From Corynebacterium hylobatis (lineage in GTDB: Bacteria > Actinomycetota > Actinomycetes > Mycobacteriales > Mycobacteriaceae): DNA of 64,000 nt. Under the pieces are notes generated by a model. The model made no database searches, was not told the origin of the DNA, and saw only the letters and a list, made by a program, of their open reading frames with translations. Position 1 is the first letter of the stretch. Each line of letters starts with the position of its first letter. A program made the translations under genes and the position numbers. Location of the stretch: positions 186,001 through 250,000 of the forward strand of contig NZ_RXHJ01000002.1 of assembly GCF_003955685.1 (NCBI RefSeq), written 5' to 3'. Positions 52,159 to 61,666 of the stretch are shown one piece after another.

Positions 52159-53655
52159 CATCGGCACCAGGTCCGGCTCCTGACCGGGCGCGACCACCAT
52201 GAACTGGCCCATCATGCCCATGTCCTCGTGCAGCAGCATGTGGCAGTGGAACATGTAGGGCATGGTGTTGTCGGGGTGCCAGCCGAATTCCACGGCGAGT
52301 TCTGCAGTGGATCCCGGCGGCAGGGCGACGGTGTCCTTCCAGCCGCTGGTGGTCACTTCAGCGACGTCGGTTCCGGTGAGGCTGAGCACCTTGAAGCGGG
52401 CATCGTGGATGTGGAAGTTGTGGGGCCAGTCAGCGTTCTCATTGGTCACGGTCCACAACTCCGGACCCCGGTGGTCAATGACGAAATCAACCCGTTCCAT
52501 GTCCATGAGCCGGCCGTTGATCTCGAAGGTGTTGAGCACGAACTCCCGGCGCGGTGCTCCCCGCAGGTCCGGGCTTGCCTGCGCCGCCGGGTCCAGCTCC
52601 CCGGGCAGCTCCGGCGGCTGCGGGGCATCGTTGCCCGGTCCGGTGATCTGCAGCAGGTTAAAAGCGTCCTGGAAACCGAAGTCGGGGCTGTTCTCGCCGG
52701 TCGGGATGCCGAAGTTGTTGTCCAGCCCCACTGAGCGCAGCGTGACCTCCTCCCCCGGCTCCAGATCGACGATGATCTCCACCCGCTCCGCGGGCCCCAG
52801 CAGTACCGAGTCCACTTCCTCCGGGGCGGCGAGCAGACCGGAATCGGAGGCGATGACGTGGAAGGGGCGGTCGTCGGAAAACGCGAGGTGGTGGAAGCGC
52901 ATCCCGGCGGCGTTGAGCAACCGCACGCGCAGCCGCCGGGTGGTGGCCTGGAAACGGCAGTTGGTGATGCCGTTGACCAGCGGGGTGTCGCCGAGCAGCC
53001 CGAAGGTGGGGTCGATCTCCTCGTCGAGTTGCCCGTCGGCGGTGAATTTCACGTCCGCGATGATCACGGGGATGTCGTCGACCCCGTAGTCCTCCGGCAG
53101 ACCCAGCCCCGCGGTGACCTCGTCGTCGAGGAGGAACATGCCCGCCAGCCCGCGGTAGCAGTGCAGGGCGGTGCGCTCATGCGGATGCGGGTGGTACCAG
53201 AGGGTCGCGGCCGGCTGATCCACCGTCCATTCCGGGGTCCACGTCGCGCCGGGTTCGATCGGCGAGTGCGGGCCGCCGTCCGCCCAGGCGGGCAGCTTCA
53301 TGCCGTGCCAGTGGATGGTGGTCATCTCGTCGAGTTCGTTGGTGATGTCGACGGTGACGTCCTCACCCCGGTGCGCCCGGAACGTCGGCCCCAGGTGCCC
53401 GCCGGAGAAACCCCATGTGGTGGTGACGATGCCGGGCAGGATCTCGGCGCTGCCCGCCTGGGTGGTGACCTGGAACCGGCGGCGGCCGTCGATAAGCTCG
53501 CCTTCGTACAGCGGCGGGATGGGCAGGGGCCGCGGCTCCGCATCGTAGCCGCGGGGTTCGGGCTGCCCGTTGCGGGTGCAGGCAGCGGCTACCGCCCCGG
53601 CCAGCAGCACCGCCGCCCCGCGGAAGAAGGTCCGGCGACTGAAACGGGTGCTCAT
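52150..53655 (-). CDS. Tat-exported multicopper oxidase
   Basis: Enzyme of 501 residues with a Tat/lipoprotein leader (SRRTFFRG, lipobox AAAC near 26). Three cupredoxin domains carry all four copper motifs: IHWHGMK, YHPHPHERT, HNFHIHDA and HCHMLLHEDMGMM. It resembles CueO/CopA-type oxidases that detoxify Cu(I) or oxidise metals and phenols outside the membrane. It is separated from the oxygenase gene upstream by 34 nt and may be co-transcribed with it. No copper chaperone or CsoR gene is visible. Confidence 0.93.
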   Translation of the reverse strand: MSTRFSRRTFFRGAAVLLAGAVAAACTRNGQPEPRGYDAEPRPLPIPPLYEGELIDGRRRFQVTTQAGSAEILPGIVTTTWGFSGGHLGPTFRAHRGEDVTVDITNELDEMTTIHWHGMKLPAWADGGPHSPIEPGATWTPEWTVDQPAATLWYHPHPHERTALHCYRGLAGMFLLDDEVTAGLGLPEDYGVDDIPVIIADVKFTADGQLDEEIDPTFGLLGDTPLVNGITNCRFQATTRRLRVRLLNAAGMRFHHLAFSDDRPFHVIASDSGLLAAPEEVDSVLLGPAERVEIIVDLEPGEEVTLRSVGLDNNFGIPTGENSPDFGFQDAFNLLQITGPGNDAPQPPELPGELDPAAQASPDLRGAPRREFVLNTFEINGRLMDMERVDFVIDHRGPELWTVTNENADWPHNFHIHDARFKVLSLTGTDVAEVTTSGWKDTVALPPGSTAELAVEFGWHPDNTMPYMFHCHMLLHEDMGMMGQFMVVAPGQEPDLVPMSE

Positions 53656-53689
53656 GTATTCAGCCTAGACGGCGGTGCGCCCCACCGGA

Positions 53690-54709
53690 TCAACCCAGAG
53701 AGGCCGCGAGCTCCGCGTGGTAGCGGGCGGTGGTCTCCGGGTGGGCGCGGAAGCGGGACTTGATGGTGTTACGCCCGCACAGGTCGAAGATCTCCTGGTC
53801 GGAGAGGTCCGCGCCGGCGCCGGGGGCGTCGGCGGCCAGCTCTGGTGGTAGCTCGACGCGCGGGAAGCGGGCGTCGAGGTCCGGAGCTAGGAAGAAGGGC
53901 ACCGAGTAGCGGGAGGTGCCCGGCTCCGGAGGGAGAACCCGGTGCGGGGTGGCCTTGAGGTAGCCGTCGGTGGCGGCCTCAAGCAGCTCACCGATGTTGA
54001 CCACGAAGTGGTCGGTGATGGGGTCAGCGTCAATCCAGCCCTCGGCGGTCTCGACCTGCAGACCGGAGGAACCGTCCTCGAGCAGCAGCAGGGTGAGTAC
54101 ACCCGAGTCGTGGTGCGCGCCGACACCCTGGCCGGACTCGGAACCGTCGTGGCCCGGGTAGTGGGCCAACTTCATGGTCGGGTACGGCTTCTCGAATGCC
54201 GCGTCGAAGAACTCCGGTTCCTGGTCGAGGGATTCCGCCCAGGCGTGCAGCAGGGTCATACCCACCGCGCCGAGGTCCTCCTGCCAGCGGGTGACCAGGT
54301 CCTTCATGCGGGGGATGGCACTGGGCCAGGGGTTGGGGCCCCACAGGATGCGCCAGGGGTTGGTGTCCAATCCCTCGGTCTCGGCGGGACCGTCGAAGCC
54401 GAAGTCGATCTGCTCGCGCCAGTCGACCAGCCCCTGGGTGCGTTCGTCCCCGAGTTCGGCGTAGCCGCGGTAGTGCGGGTTGTCCAGGTTGGAGATCTCG
54501 TACTTCTGTTCCTTGGGCAGGGCGAAGAACTCCTTGGCCATGTCGATCATCTCGTGCTGGAAGGACAGCGGGATGCCGTGGTCGGCCAGGTAGAAGAAGC
54601 CGATCTCGTGGGTGACCTGGCGCAGTCGGGCGATTTCCTCCGCACGGTCGGGGCCGTGGACGAGTTTGCGCAGGGAGATGATCGGCAGGGACGGATCCTG
54701 GGTGCTCAT
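53690..54709 (-). CDS. Isopenicillin-N-synthase-family Fe(II)/2-oxoglutarate oxygenase, copy 1
   Basis: Enzyme of 339 residues. DIOX_N region: LPIISLRKLVHG, then IGFFYLADHGIP. The 2OG-FeII domain has the facial triad in GAHHDSG (His-x-Asp, about 198-200) and ATPHRV (His, about 254), and the RYS 2-oxoacid-binding motif in GTSRYSVPFFL. The reaction is unknown; the family oxidises amino acids, plant-hormone-like or 2-oxo acids. Very similar to the oxygenase at 55623. A MetQ-like gene lies between the two copies. Confidence 0.92.
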   Translation of the reverse strand: MSTQDPSLPIISLRKLVHGPDRAEEIARLRQVTHEIGFFYLADHGIPLSFQHEMIDMAKEFFALPKEQKYEISNLDNPHYRGYAELGDERTQGLVDWREQIDFGFDGPAETEGLDTNPWRILWGPNPWPSAIPRMKDLVTRWQEDLGAVGMTLLHAWAESLDQEPEFFDAAFEKPYPTMKLAHYPGHDGSESGQGVGAHHDSGVLTLLLLEDGSSGLQVETAEGWIDADPITDHFVVNIGELLEAATDGYLKATPHRVLPPEPGTSRYSVPFFLAPDLDARFPRVELPPELAADAPGAGADLSDQEIFDLCGRNTIKSRFRAHPETTARYHAELAASLG

Positions 54710-54762
54710 GTTTCCTCGGTGTTCCTCTGGTGAAAATTAACAGACAGCCTTGTCCGGACAGA

Positions 54763-55608
54763 TTACCCGGATATCGCCCCGGAATCTGTGACCGGTACCA
54801 CCGCAGAACCGAATCGCTCCCGGATCCAGTCGGCGGTCGCCGCCGAGGTAATGGCCCCGGTGAGCGCAGCCACCCGCTCATCGTCGACGGCTCCGGCGGA
54901 GGCGACGAGGATGTTGGCGTAGGGGTTGCCCTCCGCGTCCTCGGTGATCAGGGCACCACCGACGGGGTCGAGTCCGGCCTCGAGTGCGAAGTTCGAGCTG
55001 ATGACGGCGGCCGCCACCGAGGAGTCATCCAGTGAGCGGGCGGCCAGGTCGTCCTCGATCGGCACCAGATCGAGGTTGCGGGGGTTGTCCGCGACGGACT
55101 CGACGGTGATCTGGGAGATCGCTGCCGGATCGGCATCTGTGTCCAGGGTGATCACCCCGTGGTCCTGCAGGAGGAGCAAGCCGCGGGCGAAGTTGCTGGC
55201 GCTGCGCGGCAGGGTGATCGTTGAGCCCTCGGGGATGTCCGCCAGGTCCCCGTACCGGGCGGAGTACAGGGACATCGGCTCAATGTGGATCGGGGCGAGC
55301 ACCTCCACGCCGGTCTGACCGGTCTGCTCCTGCCAGTCCAGGAGGTAGGGCTCGTGCTGGAAGAAGTTGAGGGGTGCGCTGCCGTCGACGAGTGCGGCGT
55401 TGACCTCAGGTCCGCCGGTGACAACCTTGATGTCGAGCTCGAAGGTGTCGTCGTTCTCATCGACCCATTCCAGGATCTCGGCGTGCGGGGTGGAGGCCGC
55501 GAGCACCTGCAGTGGGCCTTCCCCCTCCGGGGTGGAGGAGCAGGAGGCCAGGGCCCCGGCGGTGGCCAGTGCGGTGAGGGTGAGCAGGAGGGGGCGTGCG
55601 TGTTTCAT
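54763..55608 (-). CDS. Orphan MetQ/NlpA-type binding lipoprotein
   Basis: Protein of 281 residues with a lipoprotein signal (LATAGALASC, Cys near 23). The NlpA pattern includes LQVLAASTPHAEILEWV, NFFQHEPYLLDWQEQ, IHIEPMSLYSARYGDLADIPEGSTITLPRSASNFARGLLLL and NILVA. Such proteins present methionine or its derivatives to MetNI ABC transporters, but no metN or metI gene is in the window. It lies 14 nt from one oxygenase gene and 53 nt from the other. The co-located oxygenases suggest an unusual sulfur or amino-acid ligand. Confidence 0.9.
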   Translation of the reverse strand: MKHARPLLLTLTALATAGALASCSSTPEGEGPLQVLAASTPHAEILEWVDENDDTFELDIKVVTGGPEVNAALVDGSAPLNFFQHEPYLLDWQEQTGQTGVEVLAPIHIEPMSLYSARYGDLADIPEGSTITLPRSASNFARGLLLLQDHGVITLDTDADPAAISQITVESVADNPRNLDLVPIEDDLAARSLDDSSVAAAVISSNFALEAGLDPVGGALITEDAEGNPYANILVASAGAVDDERVAALTGAITSAATADWIRERFGSAVVPVTDSGAISG

Positions 55609-55622
55609 GTCGGTGTCTTTCC

Positions 55623-56651
55623 TTAGGCCAGGGAGGCGGCGAGGTCGGCGTGGTAACGGGCGGTGGTCTCCGGGTGCGCGCGCAGGCGGGCCTTGAGCGT
55701 GTTGCGGCCGGAAATGTCGAAGATTTCCTCGCCGTGCATGTCCCTGCCGCGGCCGGGCGCGACGGCGGCCAGTTCCCCGGGCAGCGGCACCCGGGGGAAG
55801 CGGGAGTCCAGGTTGGGGGCGAGGAAATAGGGGATGGAGTAGCGGGAGGTGCCCGGCCCCGGCGGGAGCACGCGGTGCGGGGTGGCCTTGAGGTAGCCGT
55901 CGGTGGCGGCCTCAAGCAGCTCGCCGATGTTGACCACAAAGTGGTTGGGTAGGGGTTCGACGTCGATCCATCCACCCTCGTTCTCCACCTGCAGGCCTGC
56001 CGAGCCCTGTTCCGGCAGCAGGAGGGTGAGCACGCCGGGGTCGTGGTGCGCGCCCACACCCTGCCCGGACTGTGAACCGTCGTGGCCCGGGTAGTGGGCG
56101 AGTTTCAGCAGCGGGTAGGGGCGGGTGAAGTGCCCGTCGAAGAAATCCGGTTCCTGGCCCAGCGATTCCGCCCAGGCGCGGAGCAGATCGAGGCCCACCT
56201 CTGTGAGAGTGTCCAGCCATTGGTTGACCAGGTCCTTCAGCTCGGGAACGGTGGTGGGCCAGGGGTTGGGCCCCTCCAGCACCCGCCACGGGTGGGTGGT
56301 CAGCCCTCCGGTCTCCGCCGCCCGGTCCGCGCCGTAATCGATCTGCTCGCGCCAATCGACCAGACCCTGGGTTCGCTCGTCGCCGAGTTCGGCGTATCCG
56401 CGGTAGTGCGGGTTGTTCAGGTTGGAGATCTCCTGTTTGGCTTCCTTCGGCAGTGCGAAGAAGCGTCTGGCTGCGTCGAAGAGCTGCTGTTGGAGCTCCT
56501 CGGGGACTCCGTGGTCCGCGAGGTAGAAGAAGCCGATGGTGTGGGTCACCTCGCGCAGGCGGATGATCTCCGCGGCGCGTTCCGCCTCACCGGAGCGACC
56601 CAGGAGGGTGGCCAGCGAGATGATGGGGAGGGAGGGGCTGTTGTCGCTCAT
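55623..56651 (-). CDS. Isopenicillin-N-synthase-family Fe(II)/2-oxoglutarate oxygenase, copy 2
   Basis: Enzyme of 342 residues, clear paralogue of the gene at 53690: shared blocks such as NPHYRGYAELGDERTQG, KLAHYPGHDGS, VVNIGELLEAATDGYLKATPHRV, with the same HxD...H and RYS residues. It is the first gene of a run with metQ-like, oxygenase 1 and perhaps the multicopper oxidase. ATG 56651 has AAAGGAC upstream. The 118-nt promoter region before it is A/T-rich. Duplication followed by specialisation is likely. Confidence 0.92.
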   Translation of the reverse strand: MSDNSPSLPIISLATLLGRSGEAERAAEIIRLREVTHTIGFFYLADHGVPEELQQQLFDAARRFFALPKEAKQEISNLNNPHYRGYAELGDERTQGLVDWREQIDYGADRAAETGGLTTHPWRVLEGPNPWPTTVPELKDLVNQWLDTLTEVGLDLLRAWAESLGQEPDFFDGHFTRPYPLLKLAHYPGHDGSQSGQGVGAHHDPGVLTLLLPEQGSAGLQVENEGGWIDVEPLPNHFVVNIGELLEAATDGYLKATPHRVLPPGPGTSRYSIPYFLAPNLDSRFPRVPLPGELAAVAPGRGRDMHGEEIFDISGRNTLKARLRAHPETTARYHADLAASLA

Positions 56652-56769
56652 GGTGTCCTTTCGGGGAAATTACGTACTACTTAGTTCATACATTGCAGAC
56701 CACTCGGTACAGAAAATATGATGCTTTTATATTCACGCCACTACCCGTGCCGCCCATTAAGGTGACCGT

Positions 56770-57996
56770 GTGAGCACTCCCCCGACACCCGGCCCCGCCG
56801 ACGAGAAACACGCGGCACGCCGTTTCATCTGGTCGAACGGCCTCCAGGGCGTGGGCGACCAGATCGTCGCCGCCAAAACTGTCCTGCCGTGGCTGCTGCA
56901 GGCAGCCGGCGCCCCTGGCTTCTTCATCGCCCTGCTCGTTCCGGTCCGCGAATCCGGTTCCATGCTCCCCCAGGCCGCCTTCACCCCGTGGGTGACCACG
57001 CAGCGCTCACGCAAACGAATCTGGGTGCTCGGCTCCCTCGGGCAGGCGGTCGCTGCGGCGTTGATCGGCCTCGCGGTCCTGGTTCTGGGCGGTACCGCCC
57101 TCGGCTTCACCGTCATCGTCCTGCTCGCGGTCCTGTCGGTCTTCCGCTCCCTGTGCTCGATCGCCTCGAAGGATGTACAGGGGCGCACCATCGCGAAGGG
57201 CCGGCGCGGGGTGGTCACGGGCCGGGCGGCCGCCGTCGGCGGGGTCTTCGCCCTGGCAGTTGGTCTGCTGCTGGAGTTCCTCGGCACCGGCGCGCCGACC
57301 TGGCTGCTGGCGGTGCTGATCTTCGCCTCCGCCGGGGCGTGGGCGGTGGCGGCGGCGGTCTTCGCCACCATCCACGAACCCGTCTCCGGGCAGGAACCCC
57401 AGGGCCTGCAGCAGGGCTGGTGGGCGGATACCGTGGGACTGTTCACCGGGGACCGGGCCTTCCGGCAGTTCGTCATCGTCCGGTCCCTGCTGCTGGTCAC
57501 GGCGCTGTCCACCGCCTTCGTGGTCACTCTCAGCCAGGAGGTCGGGTACGGCCTGACCGGCCTGGGTGTCTTCCTCATCGCCTCCGGCCTGGCCGCGGTG
57601 CTGGGTGGGCGCATCTCCGGCGTCTGGTCGGACATCTCCGCACGCACCACCATGAGTCAGGGTGCTCTCGTCGGTTCCCTGGTCATCATCGCCCTGGTCG
57701 CCTCCGCCCACTGGGCCCCGGACGTGGTCAACGCCTGGGCCTTCCCCATCGGCTTCTTCCTGCTCAACCTCACCCACACCGCGGTGCGGGTTGCACGCAA
57801 GACCTACATCGTCGACATGGCCGAGGGAGATCAGCGCACCCGCTACGTGGGGGCCGCCAACACCCTCATGGGCGTCATCCTCCTGTTGGTCGGCGCGGTC
57901 TCGGGCGGGATCGCCATGCTGGGCCCCTCGGCGGCACTGCTCTTCCTGGCCGCCACCGGGCTGGTCGGTGTGGTCGCGGCACGCCGGCTGCCTTAA
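56770..57996 (+). CDS. MFS transporter of unknown substrate
   Basis: Membrane protein of 408 residues with about 11-12 hydrophobic segments. SIASKDVQGRTIAKGRRGVVTGRAAAVGG between the halves and VRESGSMLPQAAFTPWV are not typical of drug pumps, and no motif A is seen. GTG 56770 has TAAGGT six bases upstream and no Shine-Dalgarno. It is divergent from the oxygenase-metQ run and may move the same ligand. Its stop overlaps the convergent reductase stop by 4 nt. Confidence 0.8.
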   Translation: MSTPPTPGPADEKHAARRFIWSNGLQGVGDQIVAAKTVLPWLLQAAGAPGFFIALLVPVRESGSMLPQAAFTPWVTTQRSRKRIWVLGSLGQAVAAALIGLAVLVLGGTALGFTVIVLLAVLSVFRSLCSIASKDVQGRTIAKGRRGVVTGRAAAVGGVFALAVGLLLEFLGTGAPTWLLAVLIFASAGAWAVAAAVFATIHEPVSGQEPQGLQQGWWADTVGLFTGDRAFRQFVIVRSLLLVTALSTAFVVTLSQEVGYGLTGLGVFLIASGLAAVLGGRISGVWSDISARTTMSQGALVGSLVIIALVASAHWAPDVVNAWAFPIGFFLLNLTHTAVRVARKTYIVDMAEGDQRTRYVGAANTLMGVILLLVGAVSGGIAMLGPSAALLFLAATGLVGVVAARRLP

Positions 57997-58964
57997 TCGA
58001 CCTGCAGCACCAGCTTTCCCGTCACCGCTCCACTGGCCAGCAGGTTCAGTGCCTCCCCGGCCCGGGCCAGGGGCAGCCGCTGATCCACCACCGGGCGCAG
58101 CTGGCCGGATTCCACGAGTCCCACCAACTCGATGAGGTCAGCGGCTGAGGTCACGGAGACCAGCGACACCAGCCGACGGCGGCCCACCAGTCCCACCAGG
58201 GGTGCAATCAGCTGGCGGGAGAAACCGCCCAGCAGGGCGGTTCCGGCCTGTTCACCGCCGACGATGACCGCCGAACCGCCCCGGGCCAGCAATCCGGTGA
58301 GTTGGCTGGCGGGCCGGTTGCCGCCCGTGTCGATGATCGCGTCATAGGGGCCCGCCGCCACGACGGCACTCTCCTCACCCAGGTAGTCCAGGACCCGGGT
58401 GACGCCGAGTTCCAGCACGCGCGGGGCCTTGCGTGTGCTGCACACTGCCGTGACCTCCGCGCCGCGGGCCACAGCGATCTGGACGGCGTGCGTACCCACC
58501 CCGCCGGAGGCACCGAGCACCAGTACCTGCGCCCCGTCGCCGATCTCAGCGGCGCGGACCGCCTGCAGTGCGGTGAGCGCGGAGACGGGGAGGGCGGCGG
58601 CGTCAGCAAGTGGGATGGATTCGGGGGCTGGCGCGAGGTTTCCTTCCTGTGCCACGGCGAGTTCCGCGAAGGTGCTGCGCCCCACCCCGAATACCCGGTC
58701 GTCGAGCCGGAAACGGGTCACCCCCTCACCGACGGCCTCGACGGTGCCGGAGACCTCGATCCCCACCCCGGTGTTGCGTGGCTGGAACAGGCCGGTGCCC
58801 AGGCGCATGAGCAGTGGGCGGCCGGTGACCAGGTGCCAGACACCACGGTCGACGCCCGCGCCGGCGACGCGGACGAGTACCTCACCGGGACGCGGTAGCG
58901 GGGCGGGCTGGTCGGTGAGGGCCAGGGAGGAGATGCCGTAGGTGGAATGGACGATCGCCTGCAT
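57993..58964 (-). CDS. NAD(P)-dependent medium-chain alcohol dehydrogenase/quinone reductase
   Basis: Protein of 323 residues: QAIVHSTYGISSLALTDQPAPLPRPGEVLVRV start, GIEVSGTVEAVGEGVTRF, and cofactor fold VLVLGASGGVGTHAVQIAVARG near 150. No catalytic or structural zinc Cys set, so it is a reductase of the QOR type. TACGCT six bases before ATG 58964 again suggests a leaderless message. It is divergent from glmU. Substrate unknown. Confidence 0.88.
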   Translation of the reverse strand: MQAIVHSTYGISSLALTDQPAPLPRPGEVLVRVAGAGVDRGVWHLVTGRPLLMRLGTGLFQPRNTGVGIEVSGTVEAVGEGVTRFRLDDRVFGVGRSTFAELAVAQEGNLAPAPESIPLADAAALPVSALTALQAVRAAEIGDGAQVLVLGASGGVGTHAVQIAVARGAEVTAVCSTRKAPRVLELGVTRVLDYLGEESAVVAAGPYDAIIDTGGNRPASQLTGLLARGGSAVIVGGEQAGTALLGGFSRQLIAPLVGLVGRRRLVSLVSVTSAADLIELVGLVESGQLRPVVDQRLPLARAGEALNLLASGAVTGKLVLQVD

Positions 58965-59066
58965 ATATAAAGCGTATCCTCCGCGCGAACATCCTGCCGC
59001 CGTCTCTGCTGGGTTATATGCTGAACCGGTACGAGCACCGCGATCACATCAAGGAGACCGAAGAAC

Positions 59067-60530
59067 GTGCCCAATTTCACTGACTGCGCCGTGGTGGTGC
59101 TGGCCGCCGGCGCCGGCACCCGCATGAAGTCCGCCAAGCAGAAGACACTCCATGAGATCGGCGGCCGCACGCTGCTCTCCCACGCTCTGCACGCGGCGGC
59201 GGGCGTCGAACCGCGGCACATCGTGGCCGTCGTCGGCCACCAGCGTGAGCAGGTCTCCCCCGCCGTCGACCAGGTCGCCGGGAAGCTGGGACGTGAGGTG
59301 CTGCAGGCCGTGCAGGAGGAGCAGAACGGCACCGGCCACGCCGTGCAGTGCGGGCTGGCGCCGATCCCGGATTTCGAGGGCACGGTGATCGTCACCAACG
59401 GTGACGTCCCGCTGCTCACCGCGGAGACACTGCGCTCGCTCCTGGACGCCCACACCGTCTCCCCCACCGCCGTCACAGTCCTGACCACGCGTCTGGACGA
59501 CCCCACCGGTTACGGCCGCATCGTGCGTGACACCGACGGGGAGGTCACCGCCATCGTCGAGCAGAAGGACGCCTCCGAGCAGGAGCTCGCCATCACCGAG
59601 GTCAACTCCGGTGTCTTCGCCTTCGACGGCACCATCCTGCGCGAGGCCCTGACCGGCCTGGACACCGACAACGCCCAGGGTGAGCTCTACCTCACCGACG
59701 TGCTCGGCATCGCGCGTTCCGCCGGCCACCCGGTGCGCGCCCACGTCGCCGCCGACCCCCGCGAACTGGCCGGCGTCAACGACCGGGTGCAGCTGGCTGA
59801 GGCCGGCCGCGAGCTCAACCGCCGCACTGTGGAGGCCGCCATGCGCGGCGGTGCCACCGTCATCGACCCGGTCTCCACCTTCATCGGTGTGGACGTCACC
59901 GTCGGCCGGGATGTGACCATCCACCCCGGCACCCAGCTGTGGGGGGCGACCGCCATCGGCGACGGCGCGGTCATCGGCCCGGACACCACCCTCACCGACG
60001 TGACCGTCGGCCGCGGTTCCTCCGTCGTGCGCACCCACGCTGAGCGCTCCACCATCGGCGAGGACGCCACCGTCGGCCCCTTCACCTACCTCCGCCCCGG
60101 CACCCACCTGGGTGATGAGGGCAAGCTCGGTGGCTTCGTCGAGGCGAAGAACGCGACCATCGGCCGCGGTTCCAAGGTCCCCCACCTGACCTACATCGGT
60201 GACGCCACCGTGGGCGAGGAATCCAACATCGGCGCCTCCAGTGTCTTCGTCAACTACGACGGGATGACCAAGCACCACACCACCATCGGTTCCCACGTCC
60301 GCACCGGCTCCGACACCATGTTCATCGCTCCGGTGACCGTCGGTGACGGCGCATATTCGGGGGCGGGTACAGTGATCCGCGAGGATGTTCCCCCGGGGGC
60401 ACTCGCCGTGTCCGGCGGCCAGCAGCGAAACATCGACGGCTGGGTTGAGCGGAAGCGCCCGGGTTCCCCGGCCGCGGAGGCGGCACGGCACGCCCGGGAG
60501 AGCGTCGACGTAACCGACCAGGAAGGTTAA
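59067..60530 (+). CDS. glmU: Bifunctional GlmU (N-acetylglucosamine-1-P uridyltransferase/acetyltransferase)
   Basis: Protein of 487 residues making UDP-GlcNAc. The N-terminal nucleotidyltransferase has [23 protein letters not shown] and [13 protein letters not shown]. The C-terminal left-handed beta helix runs from about 255 ([19 protein letters not shown]) to [22 protein letters not shown], with the acetyltransferase His in YIGD/NYDG region. GTG 59067 has AGGAGACC upstream. The start of prs is 10 nt beyond the stop, so they are an operon. Confidence 0.98.
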   Translation: MPNFTDCAVVVLAAGAGTRMKSAKQKTLHEIGGRTLLSHALHAAAGVEPRHIVAVVGHQREQVSPAVDQVAGKLGREVLQAVQEEQNGTGHAVQCGLAPIPDFEGTVIVTNGDVPLLTAETLRSLLDAHTVSPTAVTVLTTRLDDPTGYGRIVRDTDGEVTAIVEQKDASEQELAITEVNSGVFAFDGTILREALTGLDTDNAQGELYLTDVLGIARSAGHPVRAHVAADPRELAGVNDRVQLAEAGRELNRRTVEAAMRGGATVIDPVSTFIGVDVTVGRDVTIHPGTQLWGATAIGDGAVIGPDTTLTDVTVGRGSSVVRTHAERSTIGEDATVGPFTYLRPGTHLGDEGKLGGFVEAKNATIGRGSKVPHLTYIGDATVGEESNIGASSVFVNYDGMTKHHTTIGSHVRTGSDTMFIAPVTVGDGAYSGAGTVIREDVPPGALAVSGGQQRNIDGWVERKRPGSPAAEAARHARESVDVTDQEG

Positions 60531-60540
60531 GCGGCCTGTC

Positions 60541-61518
60541 ATGACTGCCCACTGGACCGAAAGCCACAAGAACATGATGCTGTTCTCCGGGCGTGCGCAC
60601 CCGGAGCTCGGCGAGGCTGTGGCTCGAGAGCTTGACTACGAGCTCACCCCCACCACCGCCCAGGACTTCGCCAACGGCGAGATCTTCATCCGTTTCGAGG
60701 AGTCCGTGCGAGGTGCGGACTGCTTCGTCATCCAGTCGCACACCCAGCCGCTGAACAAGTGGCTGATGGAGCAGCTGATCATGATTGATGCCCTCAAGCG
60801 TGGCTCCGCGAAGCGCATCACCGCGATCCTGCCGTTCTACCCCTACGCACGCCAGGACAAGAAGCACCGCGGCCGTGAGCCGATCTCCGCGCGCCTGGTC
60901 GCTGACCTGCTCGCCGCCGCAGGTGCGGACCGCATCGTGTCCGTGGACCTGCACACAGACCAGATCCAGGGCTTCTTCGACGGCCCGGTCGATCACATGC
61001 ACGCGATGCCGATCCTCACGGACTACATCAAGGACAAGTACTCCCTGGACAACCTGGTCGTCGTCTCCCCTGACGCCGGCCGGGTCAAGGTCGCGGAGAA
61101 GTGGGCCAACACCCTGGGCGATGCCCCGCTGGCCTTCATCCACAAGACCCGTTCCACCGAGGTGGCCAACGAAGTCGTGGCCAACCGTGTGGTCGGTGAG
61201 GTCGAGGGCAGGAACTGCATCCTGCTCGATGACATGATCGACACCGGCGGCACCATCGCCGGCGCCGTGCGCGTGCTCAAGGAGGCCGGTGCCAAGGACG
61301 TCGTCATCGCCTGCACCCACGGTGTCTTCTCCGACCCGGCCCGCGAGCGCCTCAGCGACTGCGGTGCCGAGGAGATCATCACCACCGACACCCTGCCGCA
61401 GAACACTGAGGGCTGGAAGAACCTCACGGTCCTGTCCATTGCCCCGCTGCTGGCCCGGACGATCAACGAGATCTTCGAGAACGGTTCCGTGACCACCCTC
61501 TTCGAGGGCCAGGCCTAG
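60541..61518 (+). CDS. prs: Ribose-phosphate pyrophosphokinase
   Basis: Protein of 325 residues forming PRPP from ribose-5-phosphate and ATP. Motifs: LFSGRAHPELGEAVA, FPYARQDKKHRGREPISARLVADLL, VDLHTDQIQGFFDGPVDH and the PRPP loop LLDDMIDTGGTIAGA. The glmU-prs pair is conserved in actinobacteria and links cell-wall precursor and nucleotide supply. A strong terminator follows. Confidence 0.98.
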   Translation: MTAHWTESHKNMMLFSGRAHPELGEAVARELDYELTPTTAQDFANGEIFIRFEESVRGADCFVIQSHTQPLNKWLMEQLIMIDALKRGSAKRITAILPFYPYARQDKKHRGREPISARLVADLLAAAGADRIVSVDLHTDQIQGFFDGPVDHMHAMPILTDYIKDKYSLDNLVVVSPDAGRVKVAEKWANTLGDAPLAFIHKTRSTEVANEVVANRVVGEVEGRNCILLDDMIDTGGTIAGAVRVLKEAGAKDVVIACTHGVFSDPARERLSDCGAEEIITTDTLPQNTEGWKNLTVLSIAPLLARTINEIFENGSVTTLFEGQA

Positions 61519-61536
61519 GTTCCCCGCTTATCGACG

Positions 61537-61568
61537 CCCCCGGTCACCTCAAGGTGACCGGGGGTTTT
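61537..61568 (+). terminator. Terminator after prs
   Basis: A perfect 13-bp stem (61537-61549 with 61552-61564), tight loop, then TTTTCG. Confidence 0.92.
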
Positions 61569-61666
61569 CGTCGCTTCCCACACGCTTTGTAGACGTGTCA
61601 TCAAAAATGTATGTACACTGGTGTTCAGCCCGCGGAACCTTAGCCGCAGGCAGGAAAGGAAGAACC

